Part shown: positions 8,739 to 17,019 of the stretch, in pieces | Position numbering within the stretch: the stretch's first letter is position 1 | Layout: each line of letters begins with the position of its first letter | Assembly (NCBI GenBank): GCA_963205255.1 | Contig: CAUJIK010000109.1 | Location: 1-57,636, forward strand | DNA length: 57,636 bases | From: Pseudomonadota bacterium | GTDB lineage: Bacteria; Pseudomonadota; Gammaproteobacteria; Steroidobacterales; Steroidobacteraceae | Reading direction: 5' to 3' | Notes under the pieces: model-generated | Databases searched by the model: none | Told to the model about the DNA's origin: nothing | What the model saw: the letters and a program-made list of their open reading frames with translations, nothing else | Made by a program: the position numbers and the translations under genes

Positions 8739-9230
8739 TCAGTCGCGGAAGTTGTTGAACTGCAGCGGCACGCCGACCTCTGTCTTGCGCAGGAAGGCGA
8801 TGGCGCTCTGCAGATCGTCGCGCTGCTTGCCGGTGACGCGCACCTTGTCGCCCTGGATCTGCGCCTGCACCTTCAGACCGGACTCCTTCAATATCCGCAC
8901 GATCTTCTTCGCCGTGTCCTGATCGATGCCGTGCTTGAGCACCACGTTCTGGCGCGCCTCGGCGAGGTTGGTTTCCACGTCCTTTTCTTCCAGGCAACTG
9001 GCGTCGATGCCGCGTTTGGCAAGGCGCATGCGCAGGATGTCGAGCATCTGCTTGAGCTGGAACTCGGCCTTGGCCTTCATCTTCACCACGAAGGGTTCCT
9101 TCTGGTCGCGGGTGTATTCCGCGCCCGAACCCTTGAAGTCGAAGCGCTGCGAGACCTCGCGGCTGGCCTGGTCTATGGCGTTGGTGACCTCGTGGCCGTC
9201 GATTTCCGAAACCGTGTCGAAGGAAGGCAT
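8739..9230 (-). CDS. yajQ: YajQ-family cyclic di-GMP-binding protein
   Basis: A 163-residue two-lobed protein of the YajQ (DUF520) family, full length from MPSFDTVSEID to LQFNNFRD. Diagnostic blocks are SQRFDFKGSGAEY, DILRMRLAKRGID and KVRVTGKQRDDLQ. In Xanthomonas and Pseudomonas, YajQ-type proteins bind cyclic di-GMP and act with transcription factors; in E. coli binding of nucleotides and tRNA has been reported. Its start overlaps the stop of the thioredoxin-fold lipoprotein gene by one base (TGATG), so it is the last member of the HerA-like ATPase, lipoprotein and yajQ chain. The degenerate EAL gene lies 6.5 kb away on the same strand, without an evident link. Confidence 0.95.
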   Translation of the reverse strand: MPSFDTVSEIDGHEVTNAIDQASREVSQRFDFKGSGAEYTRDQKEPFVVKMKAKAEFQLKQMLDILRMRLAKRGIDASCLEEKDVETNLAEARQNVVLKHGIDQDTAKKIVRILKESGLKVQAQIQGDKVRVTGKQRDDLQSAIAFLRKTEVGVPLQFNNFRD

Positions 9231-10492
9231 CAGGTGCTCTCCGCCAGCAGCGCTTCGATGCGCTGTCCGAAGTCGCGCGTCAGCGCGGTGTAATGTTCGC
9301 CGGTCGCGGGGCCGGAAAAGCCGGTGTGGATATGCCGTACCACGCCCTTGCGGTCGATGAAGATCGTCGTGGGGTAGGCGAACACGCCATTGAGCTGCGG
9401 CAGCTTCGTGGCGGCGTCGTCGTTGGGGCTGATGCCGGCCAGCAGCAGTGGATAGGGCACGGCTTTCTGGTCGCGGAAGCGCTCCACCGCGGCGCGCGCT
9501 TCCGGCGCGGAATCGAACTGCTCGAACATCAGGCCGATGATCTCCAGTCCTGCGTCCCGATGCTGCAGGTAATAAGGACTGAGGAAGGCCGCCTCGTCAT
9601 GGCAGTTCGGGCACCAGCTGCCCGCCAGCGTCACCACCACCACCTTGCCGGCAAAGCGCGCATCGGAGAGCGACACGGGCTGGCCCGCAAGGTCCGGAAA
9701 GGTGAAGTCGAAGCGCTCGGCCGGCTGGCGCAACGCGGTTTTCTGCGTGGTGTCGCCGAGACTGGCGTTCGCGTCGCGGCGCGCGGCGAAACGCTGGTGC
9801 GAAGCAAGCCCCGACCAGAACTCGCCTTCGAGCGCGCTGCCGTCGGCGGACAACCCGGCATGGAACAGGAATGCCTGGCCGCCATTGAACGTGCCCAGAT
9901 AGAGCCGGCCTTCGCGCAGCTCGCCGACGAGGTAGCGGTAGTCGCCGGTGGGCGTGAGGAAGGTGCCGGTTACATCGCTGCCTTGCTGGCGGAATTCGCC
10001 GACGGCGATGGAGGTTGCGCCCGAGTCGGACGTGAAGGTCACGGCCCAGCGGCCGGATATGTCTCCACCCGGCGCTGCGGGCTGCGCGAAGAAGCGTGGC
10101 TCGACGCCCGGCTGCGCGGCGAAGGGAATGCGCTGGTGCTGGCCGCGTGCCTTCACGAAGAAGAACTCGCCGTTCAGCATGCCGTTCTCGCGCTGCGCGG
10201 TGATCGTGTTCTCGAAGCCGGGCAGCGCCAGATGCAGGGCGCCATCGCGCAGCGTGACCTCGTCGATCCGCAGGCGCTCCTCGCCATTGCGGACTTCCGC
10301 GACGAGGCGTTCGCCATCCTGCCGGATGGTGAAACCGAAGGGCAGTTCGCCGCCGGGCAGTTGCAGTGTGGCGCGGTAATCGCCGGCCCAGCCGGCGGTG
10401 GCAGCGGGAGCGGACGACTCCCGCGCGCAGCCGGCAAGCACGCACAGGCCTGCGAGCAGGGCGAGGGGTGCGATGCGGGCCACGCTGCTCAT
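9230..10492 (-). CDS. Exported lipoprotein with C-terminal TlpA-like thioredoxin domain
   Basis: A 420-residue lipoprotein. The signal ends in a lipobox (LAGC, Cys at residue 22). Residues ~30-245 form a beta-rich region of unknown type, and residues ~260-420 a TlpA/ResA-type thioredoxin fold with the redox motif WCPNC (C294 and C297) and the cis-Pro segment FAYPTTIFIDRKG. Such proteins act as membrane-tethered thiol reductants or oxidoreductases outside the cytoplasm. The start at 10492 is chosen because it gives a lipoprotein signal and overlaps the upstream ATPase stop as ATGA; the frame is open further upstream, inside that gene. The N-terminal beta domain could bind a partner or substrate; no function is assigned. 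Confidence 0.85.
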   Translation of the reverse strand: MSSVARIAPLALLAGLCVLAGCARESSAPAATAGWAGDYRATLQLPGGELPFGFTIRQDGERLVAEVRNGEERLRIDEVTLRDGALHLALPGFENTITAQRENGMLNGEFFFVKARGQHQRIPFAAQPGVEPRFFAQPAAPGGDISGRWAVTFTSDSGATSIAVGEFRQQGSDVTGTFLTPTGDYRYLVGELREGRLYLGTFNGGQAFLFHAGLSADGSALEGEFWSGLASHQRFAARRDANASLGDTTQKTALRQPAERFDFTFPDLAGQPVSLSDARFAGKVVVVTLAGSWCPNCHDEAAFLSPYYLQHRDAGLEIIGLMFEQFDSAPEARAAVERFRDQKAVPYPLLLAGISPNDDAATKLPQLNGVFAYPTTIFIDRKGVVRHIHTGFSGPATGEHYTALTRDFGQRIEALLAEST

Positions 10493-12921
10493 GCGCGCAC
10501 CGGGAAGCCGTCCGCGCCGCGCCGCCATGGCGTCCACAGCAGCAGCACGCGGCCAATGGCGATATCCGTCTTGCGCGGCGCCACGGCTACCTCGCGCAGC
10601 GCGACCGTGCCCGCATCGAGAGAGACGTCCAGCGCCGCGATGGCTTCCTCGCACTCCTTGTTGAGATCGGCGATGCGCTGCTGAATCCGTTCGACGCTCT
10701 CCTCCGCGCGCTGCACATCCTCGGCTTCGCGACCGATGCGCGAGGCCGAGCGCGCGGCGCTGGTGGCGCGCCCGAGGTTGCCGGCCGACAAGGCCTTGCG
10801 GCCCAGCAGCGCGCCGAGCACGGTGGCGCCGACGCTGATCGCCGTCTGCATCTTCTGGCTCGAGGCCTGCTGCTTCTCGCGTTCGGTTTTTTCGCGGGCA
10901 CGTTGCATCTGACCCTCCAGCGTTGCAAGTTTCGGCGCGAATTTGGCGCGCAGTGCGCTGGTGCGCGCATCGCGCTGCTCGCGCGCGGCCAGCGCCAGGC
11001 GACTGCGGAAGTCGCCTTCGGATTCACCGGGCCTGGAAACCAGTTTCAGTGCATCACAGCTATAGAGAGTGGTGCGCTGCCGCTCGTAGATCTGCGCCGA
11101 GAGCGCCTTGCCGTACTGAGCATAGGCGGCCGCGCGCAGCGCCCCCGCGGGCAGCTCACCCCAGGCGGCGCCCGCGACCGGATCGCGCCCCAGTTGCGCG
11201 GCATCGCAAGCTTCGGCTTCGTCCCACAGCACGGCCTTGCCATCCTCGGACAGCGGCGCGGCCAATCCCAGCGTCTGCCAGTCGTCGAGGTCCAGCGACT
11301 TGTCGACGAAGTGCAGCTTTGCCGTCGCGAACACGCGCGGCTGATAGATGACCTGTCCGGCCGCATTGCCGGCTGGCAGGAAGGCCTCTTCGATTTCGGC
11401 GGGCAGGGGCGGGCGCGCCGCGTTCTGCGGCGCCGTGCCTGCGGCCGCGCTCGGCACCGTCTGGGCTGCGGCTCCCACCGGCGTTGCGATGGCGGCGGCG
11501 GCCGCAGCAGCTCGGGGGGCCATGAGCCGGCCGATCTCCGCCGGCGTCAGCGGGCCGCGCAGATAGGACAGCGCCCAGCGGCTCTTGAGCAGCACCGGCG
11601 CGTCGTCGTGCACATTGCGCATCAGGAACATGCGCTGCGTCAGCGCGCCGAGCAGCCGTGCAAGTTCAGCGCGATCCGGCCCGTTGCCGGCCATCGCCGT
11701 CGTCAGGCCATCCAGCAGCCGGTCGCGGTCGCGCTCGGTCTGCAGGCGGCCGATGAGCCAGGTGCCAGTGTTGCCCAGGCCCTTGTAATCCAGGTCCACC
11801 GGGTTCTGTGTCGCCAGCACCACGCCCACGCCATAGGCGCGCGCCTGCTTGAGCAATGTGAGCATGGGCGGCTTCGAGGGCGGGTTCGCCGTCGGCGGGA
11901 AGTAGCCGAAGATCTCGTCCATGTAGAGGATGGCGCGCAGCGAGCTGGTGCCGGCCTGGCGACGCATCCAGCCGATCACCTCGTTGAGCAGCAGCGTGAC
12001 GACGAACATGCGTTCGGCGTCCGACAGATGCGCGATGGACACGATGGCGATGCGCGGCTTGCCCTCGGGCGTATAGAGCAGGCGCTGTGCGTCCAGCGGT
12101 TCGCCCTTCGTCCAGGCCGCGAAGCGTGGCGAGGCCAGCAGCGCATTGATGGCCAGCGCCAGCGCGGTGCGCTCCTTGGCGGGGAAGAAGGTCTCGAGGT
12201 CCAGCGCGCCGAGTTTCTCCAGCGGCGGTTTCTGCACCAGACCCACCAGCGCGGCCAGATCAATGGCGCGACCTTCCTGCCAGCCCTGGCCGATGAGGTT
12301 CGACAGCAGGATGTGTTCGCGGCTCTGCAGCGGGTCGGCGTCGCGCCCCAGCAGCGTCAGCAACCCCGAGACCACCGAGGAGACGCGCTCGGCCGTGGCG
12401 CCGGCATCGGCCAGCAGCTCCGGCGACGGCGCGGCCAGTGATTGCAGCACCGACAGCGGCATGCCGGATTCGGCGCCGGGCGTATAGATGGCGATGTCCA
12501 CTGCGTCGCGGAAACGCGCGATGCGCGCTGGCTCCTGATCCCACTCGGCCAGGCCGCCGCGCCACTGCTCGGCGACTTTGGCGCCATATTGCTCGATGGT
12601 GAGGTTGCGTCGGGCGGCCTCGCCGGAATCCACCCAGCTGGTGAAGTCCTTCGGGGCCAGATCCGGGAAGGTCAGCAGCAGGTTGCCCAGATCGCCCTTG
12701 GGGTCGATGCAGATCGCGGGAATGCCGTCGATGGCTGCTTCCTCGAGCAGCGCCAGACACAGGCCGGTTTTGCCGCTGCCCGTCATGCCCACGCACACCG
12801 CATGGGTGGTCAGGTCGCGTGAGTCGTAGAGCAGGGGTTCGTCGGCGAGCTGGCTGCTGGCCGGGTCGAAGGCCTTGCCGAGGTAGAAGGCGCCGAGCTT
12901 TTCGTAATCTGGGGTGGTCAT
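10489..12921 (-). CDS. HerA/DUF87-like ATPase (DUF853-type helicase-like protein)
   Basis: An 810-residue ATPase. Walker A is GMTGSGKTG (residues ~45-53), and CIDPKGDLGNLL follows. Walker B is in RAILYMDEIFGYFPP, and the sensor/arginine region is GVVLATQNPVDLDYKG, as in HerA/FtsK-like RecA-fold pumps. A 250-residue C-terminal part contains a charged coiled coil (EGQMQRAREKTEREKQQ). The start chosen is the ATG at 12921, because family members as remembered begin just before YEKLGAFYLG; an ATG at 12990 would add 23 residues, and neither has a strong Shine-Dalgarno. Its biological role is unknown. It is divergent from the trp leader and overlaps the following lipoprotein gene by four bases. Confidence 0.82.
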   Translation of the reverse strand: MTTPDYEKLGAFYLGKAFDPASSQLADEPLLYDSRDLTTHAVCVGMTGSGKTGLCLALLEEAAIDGIPAICIDPKGDLGNLLLTFPDLAPKDFTSWVDSGEAARRNLTIEQYGAKVAEQWRGGLAEWDQEPARIARFRDAVDIAIYTPGAESGMPLSVLQSLAAPSPELLADAGATAERVSSVVSGLLTLLGRDADPLQSREHILLSNLIGQGWQEGRAIDLAALVGLVQKPPLEKLGALDLETFFPAKERTALALAINALLASPRFAAWTKGEPLDAQRLLYTPEGKPRIAIVSIAHLSDAERMFVVTLLLNEVIGWMRRQAGTSSLRAILYMDEIFGYFPPTANPPSKPPMLTLLKQARAYGVGVVLATQNPVDLDYKGLGNTGTWLIGRLQTERDRDRLLDGLTTAMAGNGPDRAELARLLGALTQRMFLMRNVHDDAPVLLKSRWALSYLRGPLTPAEIGRLMAPRAAAAAAAIATPVGAAAQTVPSAAAGTAPQNAARPPLPAEIEEAFLPAGNAAGQVIYQPRVFATAKLHFVDKSLDLDDWQTLGLAAPLSEDGKAVLWDEAEACDAAQLGRDPVAGAAWGELPAGALRAAAYAQYGKALSAQIYERQRTTLYSCDALKLVSRPGESEGDFRSRLALAAREQRDARTSALRAKFAPKLATLEGQMQRAREKTEREKQQASSQKMQTAISVGATVLGALLGRKALSAGNLGRATSAARSASRIGREAEDVQRAEESVERIQQRIADLNKECEEAIAALDVSLDAGTVALREVAVAPRKTDIAIGRVLLLWTPWRRGADGFPVRA

Positions 12922-12999
12922 TTGAAGGAATTTACCCCAGGCGCGGCCCTTGGGGGTCTGCTCCTTGCGCGTCGCCAAGGGGTCCGCCATACTGATTCA

Positions 13000-13047
13000 A
13001 TGACCTGCAAAATCGCCTCCCAGCGCTGGTGGTGGCCCCTCTCCTGA
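13000..13047 (+). CDS. trpL: trp leader peptide (TrpL), 15 residues with three tandem Trp codons
   Basis: A 15-codon open frame that reads Met-Thr-Cys-Lys-Ile-Ala-Ser-Gln-Arg-Trp-Trp-Trp-Pro-Leu-Ser then TGA. The three consecutive TGG codons are at 13027-13035. It sits 109 bases before trpE and directly in front of mutually exclusive hairpins, the standard layout of a transcription-attenuation leader. When charged tRNA-Trp is scarce, the ribosome should stall on these codons and favour the antiterminator. The Shine-Dalgarno is weak: the nearest purine run, AAGGGG, is ~17 bases upstream. A possible promoter, TTGCGC (12965) and CATACT (12988) with 17-base spacing, would place the transcript start almost at the ATG. 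Too short for automatic gene finders. Confidence 0.85.
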   Translation: MTCKIASQRWWWPLS

Positions 13048-13141
13048 CGGAGCGGGGTGCTGGTCGTCATCAAGAAGCCTTAACCGGCTCAAGGACTCCA
13101 AGCCAGAACCCATCTCCGGACGCGCCCGGGATGGGTTTTTT
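13036..13141 (+). promoter_or_regulatory. trp operon attenuator (1:2, 2:3 and 3:4 hairpins)
   Basis: Three competing pairings are visible. The 1:2 hairpin joins CCCC-t-CTCC (13036-13044) with GGAG-c-GGGG (13049-13057) and contains the end of the leader reading frame. The 2:3 antiterminator joins GGGTGCTGG (13055-13063) with CCAGAACCC (13103-13111), with one mismatch. The 3:4 terminator joins AACCCATCTC (13107-13116) with GGGATGGGTT (13128-13137), with one G-U pair, followed by a T-run to 13141. The 2:3 and 3:4 pairings share 13107-13111 and exclude each other. This should couple trpE-A expression to Trp-tRNA supply. Pairings were found by eye; energies were not computed. Confidence 0.85.
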
Positions 13142-13155
13142 GTTGTCTTGAGGAA

Positions 13156-14547
13156 ATGCATCTGAAACCGCCATTCGATATCGCAGGGGACCTGGACACG
13201 CCGGTGTCGGCGTTCGCCAAGCTCCATGCCTTCCGGCCGTACTTCCTGCTGGAGAGCGTGGAGGGCGGCGAACGCCTGGCGCGCTATTCCTTCATCGGCT
13301 TCGGTGAAGGGCTGGAGGTGCGGCTCGATTCCCGGGCGTTGACCATCGGCAGCGACCACTTTCCGGTGCCGGCCAGCCGCGATGAGCTGCTGGGCCGCCT
13401 GCGCCAGGCTTTGGCCCTGGCGCCGCGGCCCCTGCCCGAGCTGCCCGGCGTGCCGCTGGCGGGCGGGCTGGTCGGCTTCACGGCTTACGATGTGGTGCGC
13501 TTCTTCGAGCGTCTGCCGCAGCATCTGGCCCGCCGGCCCGATGCGCCCATCCTGCACTACGTAGCGCCGCGCTCGCTGCTGGTGTTCGACCATCTCACGC
13601 GCGGCATCGCGCTGTTGCATGCGGGCAGCGAGGCCGAGCGCCAGGCGCTGCGCAGCGAGGTGATCGCCGCCTTGCGTGGCGGGCTGCGCGTGCACGCGGC
13701 GACGGGCAGCTTCGGCGAGCCCACCATGTCGCTGCCGCGCGAGGCCTACATGGCCGGCGTGCGCCGCGCGCAGGACTACATCGCCGCGGGCGATGTATAC
13801 CAGCTGGTGCTGGCCTCGAAGTTCAGTGGCCGCCACAACCTCGATCCCTTCCAGGTCTATCGCGCGTTGCGGCTCATCAATCCTTCCCCGTATCTCTATT
13901 TCTGCCGCCTCGGCGGCGTCTCGGTGGTGGGGTCGTCGCCCGAGGCGCTGGTTAAGCTTGCGGGTGGCCATGCGGAGCTGCGGCCCATCGCGGGCACGCT
14001 GCCGCGCATGGCGGACCCTGAGGCGGATCTGGCCAACGAGCGCCGGCTGCTGGCTGATCCCAAGGAGAACGCCGAGCATGTGATGCTGGTGGATCTGGCG
14101 CGCAATGATCTGGGCCGCGTGGCGCGTGCCGGCAGCGTGCATGTGAATCCCTATCGCGCCATCGAGCGCTACAGCCATGTGATGCACATCGTCAGCGGTG
14201 TGCGCGGGGATCTGGCTCCGGGGCAGGATTCCTTCGATCTGTTCGCGGCCACCTTTCCGGCCGGCACGCTGGTGGGCGCGCCCAAGGTGCGCGCCATGCA
14301 GATCATCGAGGAACTGGAGCCTGTGGACCGCGGCCTTTACGGCGGCACCATCGGCTATTTCGGCGCGCAGGGCGACATGGATCAGGCCATCACGATCCGC
14401 ACGCTGGTGTTCGAAGGTGACGAATACAGCTACCAGGCCGGCGCCGGCATCGTTGCCGACAGTCGCCCCGAAAGTGAATTCGACGAAGTTTTCGCCAAGA
14501 GCGCGGCGCTGCGCAGTGCGCTGACCCTGGCGCAGGAGGGACTGTGA
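13156..14547 (+). CDS. trpE: Anthranilate synthase component I
   Basis: A 463-residue enzyme that makes anthranilate from chorismate with ammonia supplied by TrpG, the first step of tryptophan synthesis. LLES at residues 31-34 is the conserved tryptophan feedback-binding motif. The chorismate-binding core includes RPIAGTLPR, DPKENAEHVMLVDLARND, ERYSHVMHIVS, FPAGTLVGAPKVRAM and GYQAGAGIV-type sequence near the end. It is slightly short for the family. The ATG at 13156 follows GAGGAA closely, 15 bases after the attenuator T-run. It overlaps trpG as GTGA. Besides the leader, the LLES motif predicts allosteric inhibition by tryptophan. Confidence 0.97.
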   Translation: MHLKPPFDIAGDLDTPVSAFAKLHAFRPYFLLESVEGGERLARYSFIGFGEGLEVRLDSRALTIGSDHFPVPASRDELLGRLRQALALAPRPLPELPGVPLAGGLVGFTAYDVVRFFERLPQHLARRPDAPILHYVAPRSLLVFDHLTRGIALLHAGSEAERQALRSEVIAALRGGLRVHAATGSFGEPTMSLPREAYMAGVRRAQDYIAAGDVYQLVLASKFSGRHNLDPFQVYRALRLINPSPYLYFCRLGGVSVVGSSPEALVKLAGGHAELRPIAGTLPRMADPEADLANERRLLADPKENAEHVMLVDLARNDLGRVARAGSVHVNPYRAIERYSHVMHIVSGVRGDLAPGQDSFDLFAATFPAGTLVGAPKVRAMQIIEELEPVDRGLYGGTIGYFGAQGDMDQAITIRTLVFEGDEYSYQAGAGIVADSRPESEFDEVFAKSAALRSALTLAQEGL

Positions 14548-15152
14548 GCGAGACACGGCAGCCGCGGCTGCTCCTGATCGACAACTACGATTCCTTCACC
14601 TACAACCTGGTGCAGGCTTTCCTGGTGCTGGGCGCCGATGTCACGGTGATTCGCAACGATGCGATCACGGTGGAAGAGGCGCAGCGGCTGGATCTCACGC
14701 ACCTGTGCATCTCGCCCGGTCCGGGCACACCGCGCGATGCCGGTGTGTCCATCGACATGATCCGCGCCTTCGCGGGGCGGCTGCCGGTGTTCGGCGTGTG
14801 CCTGGGCCATCAGTGCATCGTAGAGGCGTTCGGCGGTGACGTGGTGCGGGCGCCGCGGCTGATGCACGGCAAGACCTCGCCGGTGAAACATGATGGTCGC
14901 ACGCTGTTCGAGGGATTGCCGCAACCCTGCGAGGTGGGCCGTTACCACTCGCTGATCGCGCAGGCCGATACGCTGCCCGCGGATCTGGAGGTGAGCGCGA
15001 TGACTCCCGAGGGCGAGATCATGGCGGTGCGCCATCGCCGCTATGTCATCGAGGGTGTGCAGTTTCATCCCGAGAGCGTGCTCTCGCCGCAGGGGCCGCA
15101 GCTGATGGGCAATTTCCTCAAGCTCACCGCGGCGCTGAGGCAGGCGGCATGA
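14544..15152 (+). CDS. trpG: Anthranilate synthase component II, glutamine amidotransferase
   Basis: A 202-residue class I glutamine amidotransferase that supplies ammonia to TrpE. The catalytic triad is C86 in FGVCLGHQ, with H175 and E177 in VQFHPES. LLIDNYDSFTYNL at the N-terminus and SPGPGTP are also typical of TrpG/PabA. GTG start, with AGGAGG about six bases upstream inside trpE, overlapping the trpE stop as GTGA. In many bacteria one such subunit serves both anthranilate and p-aminobenzoate synthesis. Its place inside the trp operon makes the tryptophan role certain and the second role only possible. Confidence 0.96.
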   Translation: MSETRQPRLLLIDNYDSFTYNLVQAFLVLGADVTVIRNDAITVEEAQRLDLTHLCISPGPGTPRDAGVSIDMIRAFAGRLPVFGVCLGHQCIVEAFGGDVVRAPRLMHGKTSPVKHDGRTLFEGLPQPCEVGRYHSLIAQADTLPADLEVSAMTPEGEIMAVRHRRYVIEGVQFHPESVLSPQGPQLMGNFLKLTAALRQAA

Positions 15153-16189
15153 GCGCCGCGCTGCCCGTCATGCGCGGCTATCTGGAAGCGCTGCTCGAAG
15201 GGCGCGCCCTGTCCACCGACGAGGCGCGTGATTTGCTCGTCGGCCTCACCGATGCCGAATTGCCGCCGGCTCTGGCTGGCGCGCTGCTCGCGGCGCTGCG
15301 CGCCAAGGGCGTGACTCCCGAGGAATTGCGCGGCTTCGCGCTGGGCATGCGCTCGCTGGCGCGGCGGCCCGACAATGCGCAGCGTGCGGGCAGCGTCGAC
15401 ATCGTGGGCACGGGTGGCGACAAATCCGGCAGCTTCAATCTTTCCACCGGAGCTTCACTGCTGGCGGCTGCTGCCGGTCTCACCGTCATCAAGCATGGCA
15501 ACCGCTCTGTTTCCAGCAAGGCGGGCAGCGCCGATGTGCTCGAGGCGCTGGGCCTGCCGCTGCCACTGGATGAGAGCCGCGCCGCGCAATGTCTCGCCGC
15601 CACGGGTTTCACCTTCCTGTTCGCGCCGCACTATCACCCGGCCATGAAGGCCGTCGCTCCGGTGCGCGCGGCCATGGGTGTGCGTACGGTGTTCAACATC
15701 CTCGGACCGCTGTCGAATCCGGCCGAGCCGCCCTTCCATGTGATCGGCGCCTACAACGAGCCCACGGCGCGGCTGATGGCGCAGGCGCTTTCGGGCCTGC
15801 CCATCGAGCGGGCCTTCGTGCTGCATGGCGCGGCGGGCTGGGATGAGCCCACACCGCTCGGGCCTTTCCTGCTGATGGATGTGCGGCCGGGAGCCGTGCG
15901 CGAGTCGCGCCGCGCGCCGGCGGACTATGGCATCGAGGTGTGCGACGAGGACGCCCTGCTGGGCGGTGATGCCGCGTTCAACGCCGCGGCGCTGACGCGT
16001 GTGCTGAACGGCGAGGATCATGGCCCGCATCGCGACGCGCTCTGTCTGGGCGCGGCGCTGGCGCTGGAAGTTTCCGGTCGCGCCGCTGACCCGCGCGCGG
16101 CAATCGCGCTGGCGCGCGCCGCCATCGACGATGGTCGCGCCGCCGGCATGCTGGCAAAGCTGGCGGCATTTTCCGGAGCGCGCGCGTGA
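15149..16189 (+). CDS. trpD: Anthranilate phosphoribosyltransferase
   Basis: A 346-residue enzyme that transfers the phosphoribosyl group of PRPP to anthranilate. The PRPP/Mg-binding motif VGTGGDKSGSFNLST and the following KHGNRSVSSKAGSADVLEALG are visible, as is the anthranilate region FAPHYHPAMKAV with RTVFNILGPLSNPA. Full length for the family. The ATG overlaps the trpG stop as ATGA, and the stop overlaps trpC as GTGA, so translation is coupled on both sides. Confidence 0.97.
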   Translation: MSAALPVMRGYLEALLEGRALSTDEARDLLVGLTDAELPPALAGALLAALRAKGVTPEELRGFALGMRSLARRPDNAQRAGSVDIVGTGGDKSGSFNLSTGASLLAAAAGLTVIKHGNRSVSSKAGSADVLEALGLPLPLDESRAAQCLAATGFTFLFAPHYHPAMKAVAPVRAAMGVRTVFNILGPLSNPAEPPFHVIGAYNEPTARLMAQALSGLPIERAFVLHGAAGWDEPTPLGPFLLMDVRPGAVRESRRAPADYGIEVCDEDALLGGDAAFNAAALTRVLNGEDHGPHRDALCLGAALALEVSGRAADPRAAIALARAAIDDGRAAGMLAKLAAFSGARA

Positions 16190-17019
16190 GCGGCGATTTC
16201 CTTGCGGCCATGGCCGCGAGCAGCCGCCAGCGCGTGGCGCTGGCGCGCGGCGCTCTGAGCGAGGCCGAGCTTTTCCGACGGGCTTCCGAAAGCCCGGCGC
16301 CAACGCCGCTGTCCCTGTCGCCCCGGGGCTTCGACGTCATCGCCGAGGTGAAGCTGCGCTCTCCGGCCGTGGGACAGCTCAAGGGCGGCGATGAGAATGT
16401 GGCGGCGCGTGTCGGCAGCTATGCCGCTGCCGGGGCGGCCGCGGTTTCCGTGCTCACCGAGCCGGATCGTTTCGAAGGTTCGCTCGATCATCTGCGGCAG
16501 GCATCACGCGCGCTGGCCGGGCGCGGCGTGTCCGCGATGCGCAAGGATTTTCTCGTCGATCCCTGGCAGGTTGCCGAGGCGCGGCTGGCCGGAGCGGGTG
16601 GCGTGCTCATCATCGTGCGCATGCTGGAACGCGACGAGTTGCTGGCGCTGATCGCCGCGGCGAAGCGTTTCGGGCTGTTCGTGCTGGTGGAGTGTTTCGA
16701 CGCCGCGGATATCGCCATCGCGCGCGAGCTGATCGCCGCGCCCGAAGCACAGGGCGCGCGGCTGCTGATCGGTGTGAACAGTCGCGACCTCGTCACACTC
16801 AAGGTGGTGCCGGGCCGGCTGGAAGAACTGTTGCCGCTCTTGCCCGCGGCGCTGCCGCGTGTGGCCGAGAGCGGTGTCGCGACCCCGGAGGATGCCGCGC
16901 GTCTGGCGGCCTGCGGCTATGAACTCGCCCTCATCGGCAGCAGCCTCATGACGGCGCCCGATCCGGCGGCGCTGCTGGGCGCGATGCTGGCCGCAGGGCG
17001 CGGAGCGCGCCGCGGATGA
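16186..17019 (+). CDS. trpC: Indole-3-glycerol phosphate synthase
   Basis: A 277-residue (beta/alpha)8 enzyme that closes the indole ring to give indole-3-glycerol phosphate. Core motifs are VIAEVKLRSPAVG (catalytic Glu and Lys), VLTEPDRFEGS, MRKDFLVDPWQV, LLIGVNSRDLVTLKV and VAESGV with the phosphate site near ALIGSSLM. It is a stand-alone TrpC, not fused to TrpF as in enteric bacteria. GTG start in a four-base overlap with trpD, and four-base overlap with trpF at the 3' end. Confidence 0.97.
   Translation: MSGDFLAAMAASSRQRVALARGALSEAELFRRASESPAPTPLSLSPRGFDVIAEVKLRSPAVGQLKGGDENVAARVGSYAAAGAAAVSVLTEPDRFEGSLDHLRQASRALAGRGVSAMRKDFLVDPWQVAEARLAGAGGVLIIVRMLERDELLALIAAAKRFGLFVLVECFDAADIAIARELIAAPEAQGARLLIGVNSRDLVTLKVVPGRLEELLPLLPAALPRVAESGVATPEDAARLAACGYELALIGSSLMTAPDPAALLGAMLAAGRGARRG

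Noticed and set aside
10366-12441. 691-residue plus-strand open frame opposite the HerA-like ATPase
   Set aside because: Its sequence is Arg/Gln/Gly-rich with no family features, and it is antisense to a gene with clear ATPase motifs. A high-GC shadow frame.
13000-14556. 519-residue minus-strand frame opposite trpE
   Set aside because: Antisense to a fully conserved trpE; His/Gln/Arg-rich shadow sequence.
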